This document shows positions 18,355-21,000 of a stretch of DNA of 21,000 nt, one piece after another; position 1 is the first letter of the stretch, and the number at the start of each line of letters is the position of its first letter. The DNA comes from Adiantum capillus-veneris. Lineage: Eukaryota > Streptophyta > Polypodiopsida > Polypodiales > Pteridaceae. The notes beneath the pieces were generated by a model that was not told where the DNA came from, did no database searches, and saw only the letters and a program-made list of their open reading frames with translations. Made by a program: the position numbers and the translations under genes. The stretch is from assembly GCA_014529385.2 (NCBI GenBank), contig CM043971.1:96923985-96944984 (forward strand). The letters are read 5' to 3'.

Positions 18355-18433
18355 GTATTATAATGTATTCTTTCTCTCTTATGTGCAAATATGTGACTGT
18401 AAAACATTCTAACTAATCTGTTTTCATATCCAG
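18355..18433 (+). other. Intron, 79 nt, phase 0
   Basis: Donor ATG|GTATTA and acceptor TCATATCCAG|CACATC join DTQITHYM to HIIFNHLPYF. The upstream exon is in the frame adopted after the shift near 18,228. Confidence 0.65.
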
Positions 18434-18868
18434 CACATCATCTTCAATCATTTGCCATATTTTATACAGAAGTATGGGAACCCGGCAATATGGAATACCC
18501 AAGGGATGGAAAAGTCTCATTACATGGCGAGAAATGCTTATTTCAGGCACACACGACATGGTGGCTCTCGAATCAAGGCTAACAGTTTGAGAGAACTATT
18601 TGAATGGTTCTATCGTAGAATCATTCATCGAATGCAGGCAAAAGAAGTCTTGGAAAATTCAGAAACAGCACAAGCCATCAGACATTTACAACAACAAAAA
18701 GCTAAAAGATCAATGGCATACAACAACTCCGGAGCTCGTGAAAGTCAATGAAGGTGGAGAGAGACAATGGTGTATGTGAATCACAAGTGGAGAAAGATAC
18801 TCTGAGTGGATGACATTGTACAAAATTTATGTAATACATGATCTTATACAATTGGTACTTGAAGTGTA

Positions 18869-20703
<1,835 letters not shown>

Positions 20704-20775
20704 CTGAGCCTACAAGGGTTGAAATCCTGGCACAAGCTCTGGATCTGGTTTCAGCCTCCTCTGCCTATTGGACCT
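20704..20775 (-). other. Possible upstream extension of the minus-strand exon, with in-frame TAG
   Basis: In the same frame as the exon, this stretch reads LRSNRQRRLKPDPELVPGFQ, then a TAG (20710-20712), then joins AQLLNVSAKR. An acceptor-like GATGAACAG sits at its left edge. The composition is protein-like, so a mutated sense codon is plausible. Confidence 0.4.
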
Positions 20776-20873
20776 TAATCCTGTTCATCAAGAAACATGA
20801 CAAGTCAAAACCATGAGGAAACATGACAACTCTGCCAAAACCAAACCATCATGATCTCTCTCTCTCCTGATAG

Positions 20874-20925
<52 letters not shown>

Positions 20926-21000
20926 GAATATATATATATATATATATCTGTCTCTCACCAAAGCACAAACAAAAACACACCTAGTCTCTCTCTCTCTCTC
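20776..21000. repeat. Microsatellite-rich flank: (TA)n and (CT)n
   Basis: TA repeats at about 20,879-20,918 and 20,928-20,947 are split by AAATAAATGAA. A CT run starts near 20,985 and leaves the window. No coding sequence was seen. Confidence 0.9.

Larger units (their letters stand above)
16049..18751 (+). pseudogene. Multi-exon transposase-like gene of an uncharacterised eukaryotic family, with lesions
   Basis: I infer four exons. 16049-~16701 carries an N-terminal region with a predicted coiled coil (REAETYKSILQAQQCEIVRL). 16840-17414 includes PDKENIDPKANIGKRL and KRMVEFYNITFEESRGLLHF. 17483-18354 is the core, with LDGRGDFQVQWHLAGDLKTL (Asp 17585, Asp 17627), CLFC (17687-17698) and VHICTMHALCRIVEKL. 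18434-18751 has GMEKSHYMARNAYFRHTRHG. The DG...GD.K..G..GA...C.WC / LH..LRI / FEK..HGG order resembles, from memory, unannotated transposase-like proteins of cnidarians and other eukaryotes. That is an inference. Lesions are a TGA at 16691-16693 (unless a different donor is used), a one-base gain near 17,176 and a one-base loss near 18,228. The two downstream introns are clean GT-AG and phase 0. The start at 16049 is uncertain. Confidence 0.6.

Overview
The window looks like land-plant nuclear DNA from a large, repeat-rich genome. The evidence is a Ty3/gypsy Tat-type polyprotein with two RNase H domains in tandem, a class III (secretory) plant peroxidase fragment, Ty1/copia-style LTR signals, GT-AG introns, and long CT/AG and TA microsatellites. 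I cannot name the species. A non-flowering lineage (fern, lycophyte, bryophyte or gymnosperm) is a guess, resting mainly on an unfamiliar transposase-like gene at the right-hand end.

Left part (1-5.75 kb): the 3' half of a Tat-type retrotransposon (end of reverse transcriptase, degenerate RNase H, archaeal-type RNase H, integrase after a one-base frameshift, then a spacer and a 3' LTR of about 1.2 kb). It abuts a minus-strand class III peroxidase pseudogene that is C-terminally truncated. The last peroxidase exon is split by a complete 1,422-bp non-autonomous Ty1/copia-type element with 189-bp LTRs, a tRNA-Met-like primer site, a polypurine tract and near-perfect 5-bp target duplications. That element carries a 292-codon acidic, repeat-containing ORF.

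Middle (5.8-12 kb): mostly decayed sequence. It holds two plus-strand coding-like remnants (5.8-7.04 kb), a 261-bp tandem duplication (7.13-7.65 kb), a fragmented minus-strand coding remnant (8.7-9.3 kb), and long stretches in which I see no gene. An AT-rich segment precedes 12.05 kb.

Right-middle (12.05-15.98 kb): a second, diverged LTR retrotransposon. Its LTR is collinearly similar to the LTR at 2.67-3.9 kb but appears to be interrupted by about 1 kb of other sequence. It ends at a primer-binding-like site near 15,068 and is followed by a gag ORF (with one in-frame stop) that is cut off near 15.98 kb.

Right end (16.05-20.8 kb): two multi-exon genes converge tail to tail, with about 117 bp between their stop codons. 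The plus-strand gene resembles, from memory, a poorly characterised eukaryotic transposase-like family. The minus-strand gene is an unrecognised acidic protein with a Cys/His cluster. Each carries one to three inactivating lesions. Together they are the best candidate in the window for an undescribed two-gene mobile element or a domesticated gene pair. Its right boundary lies beyond the window.
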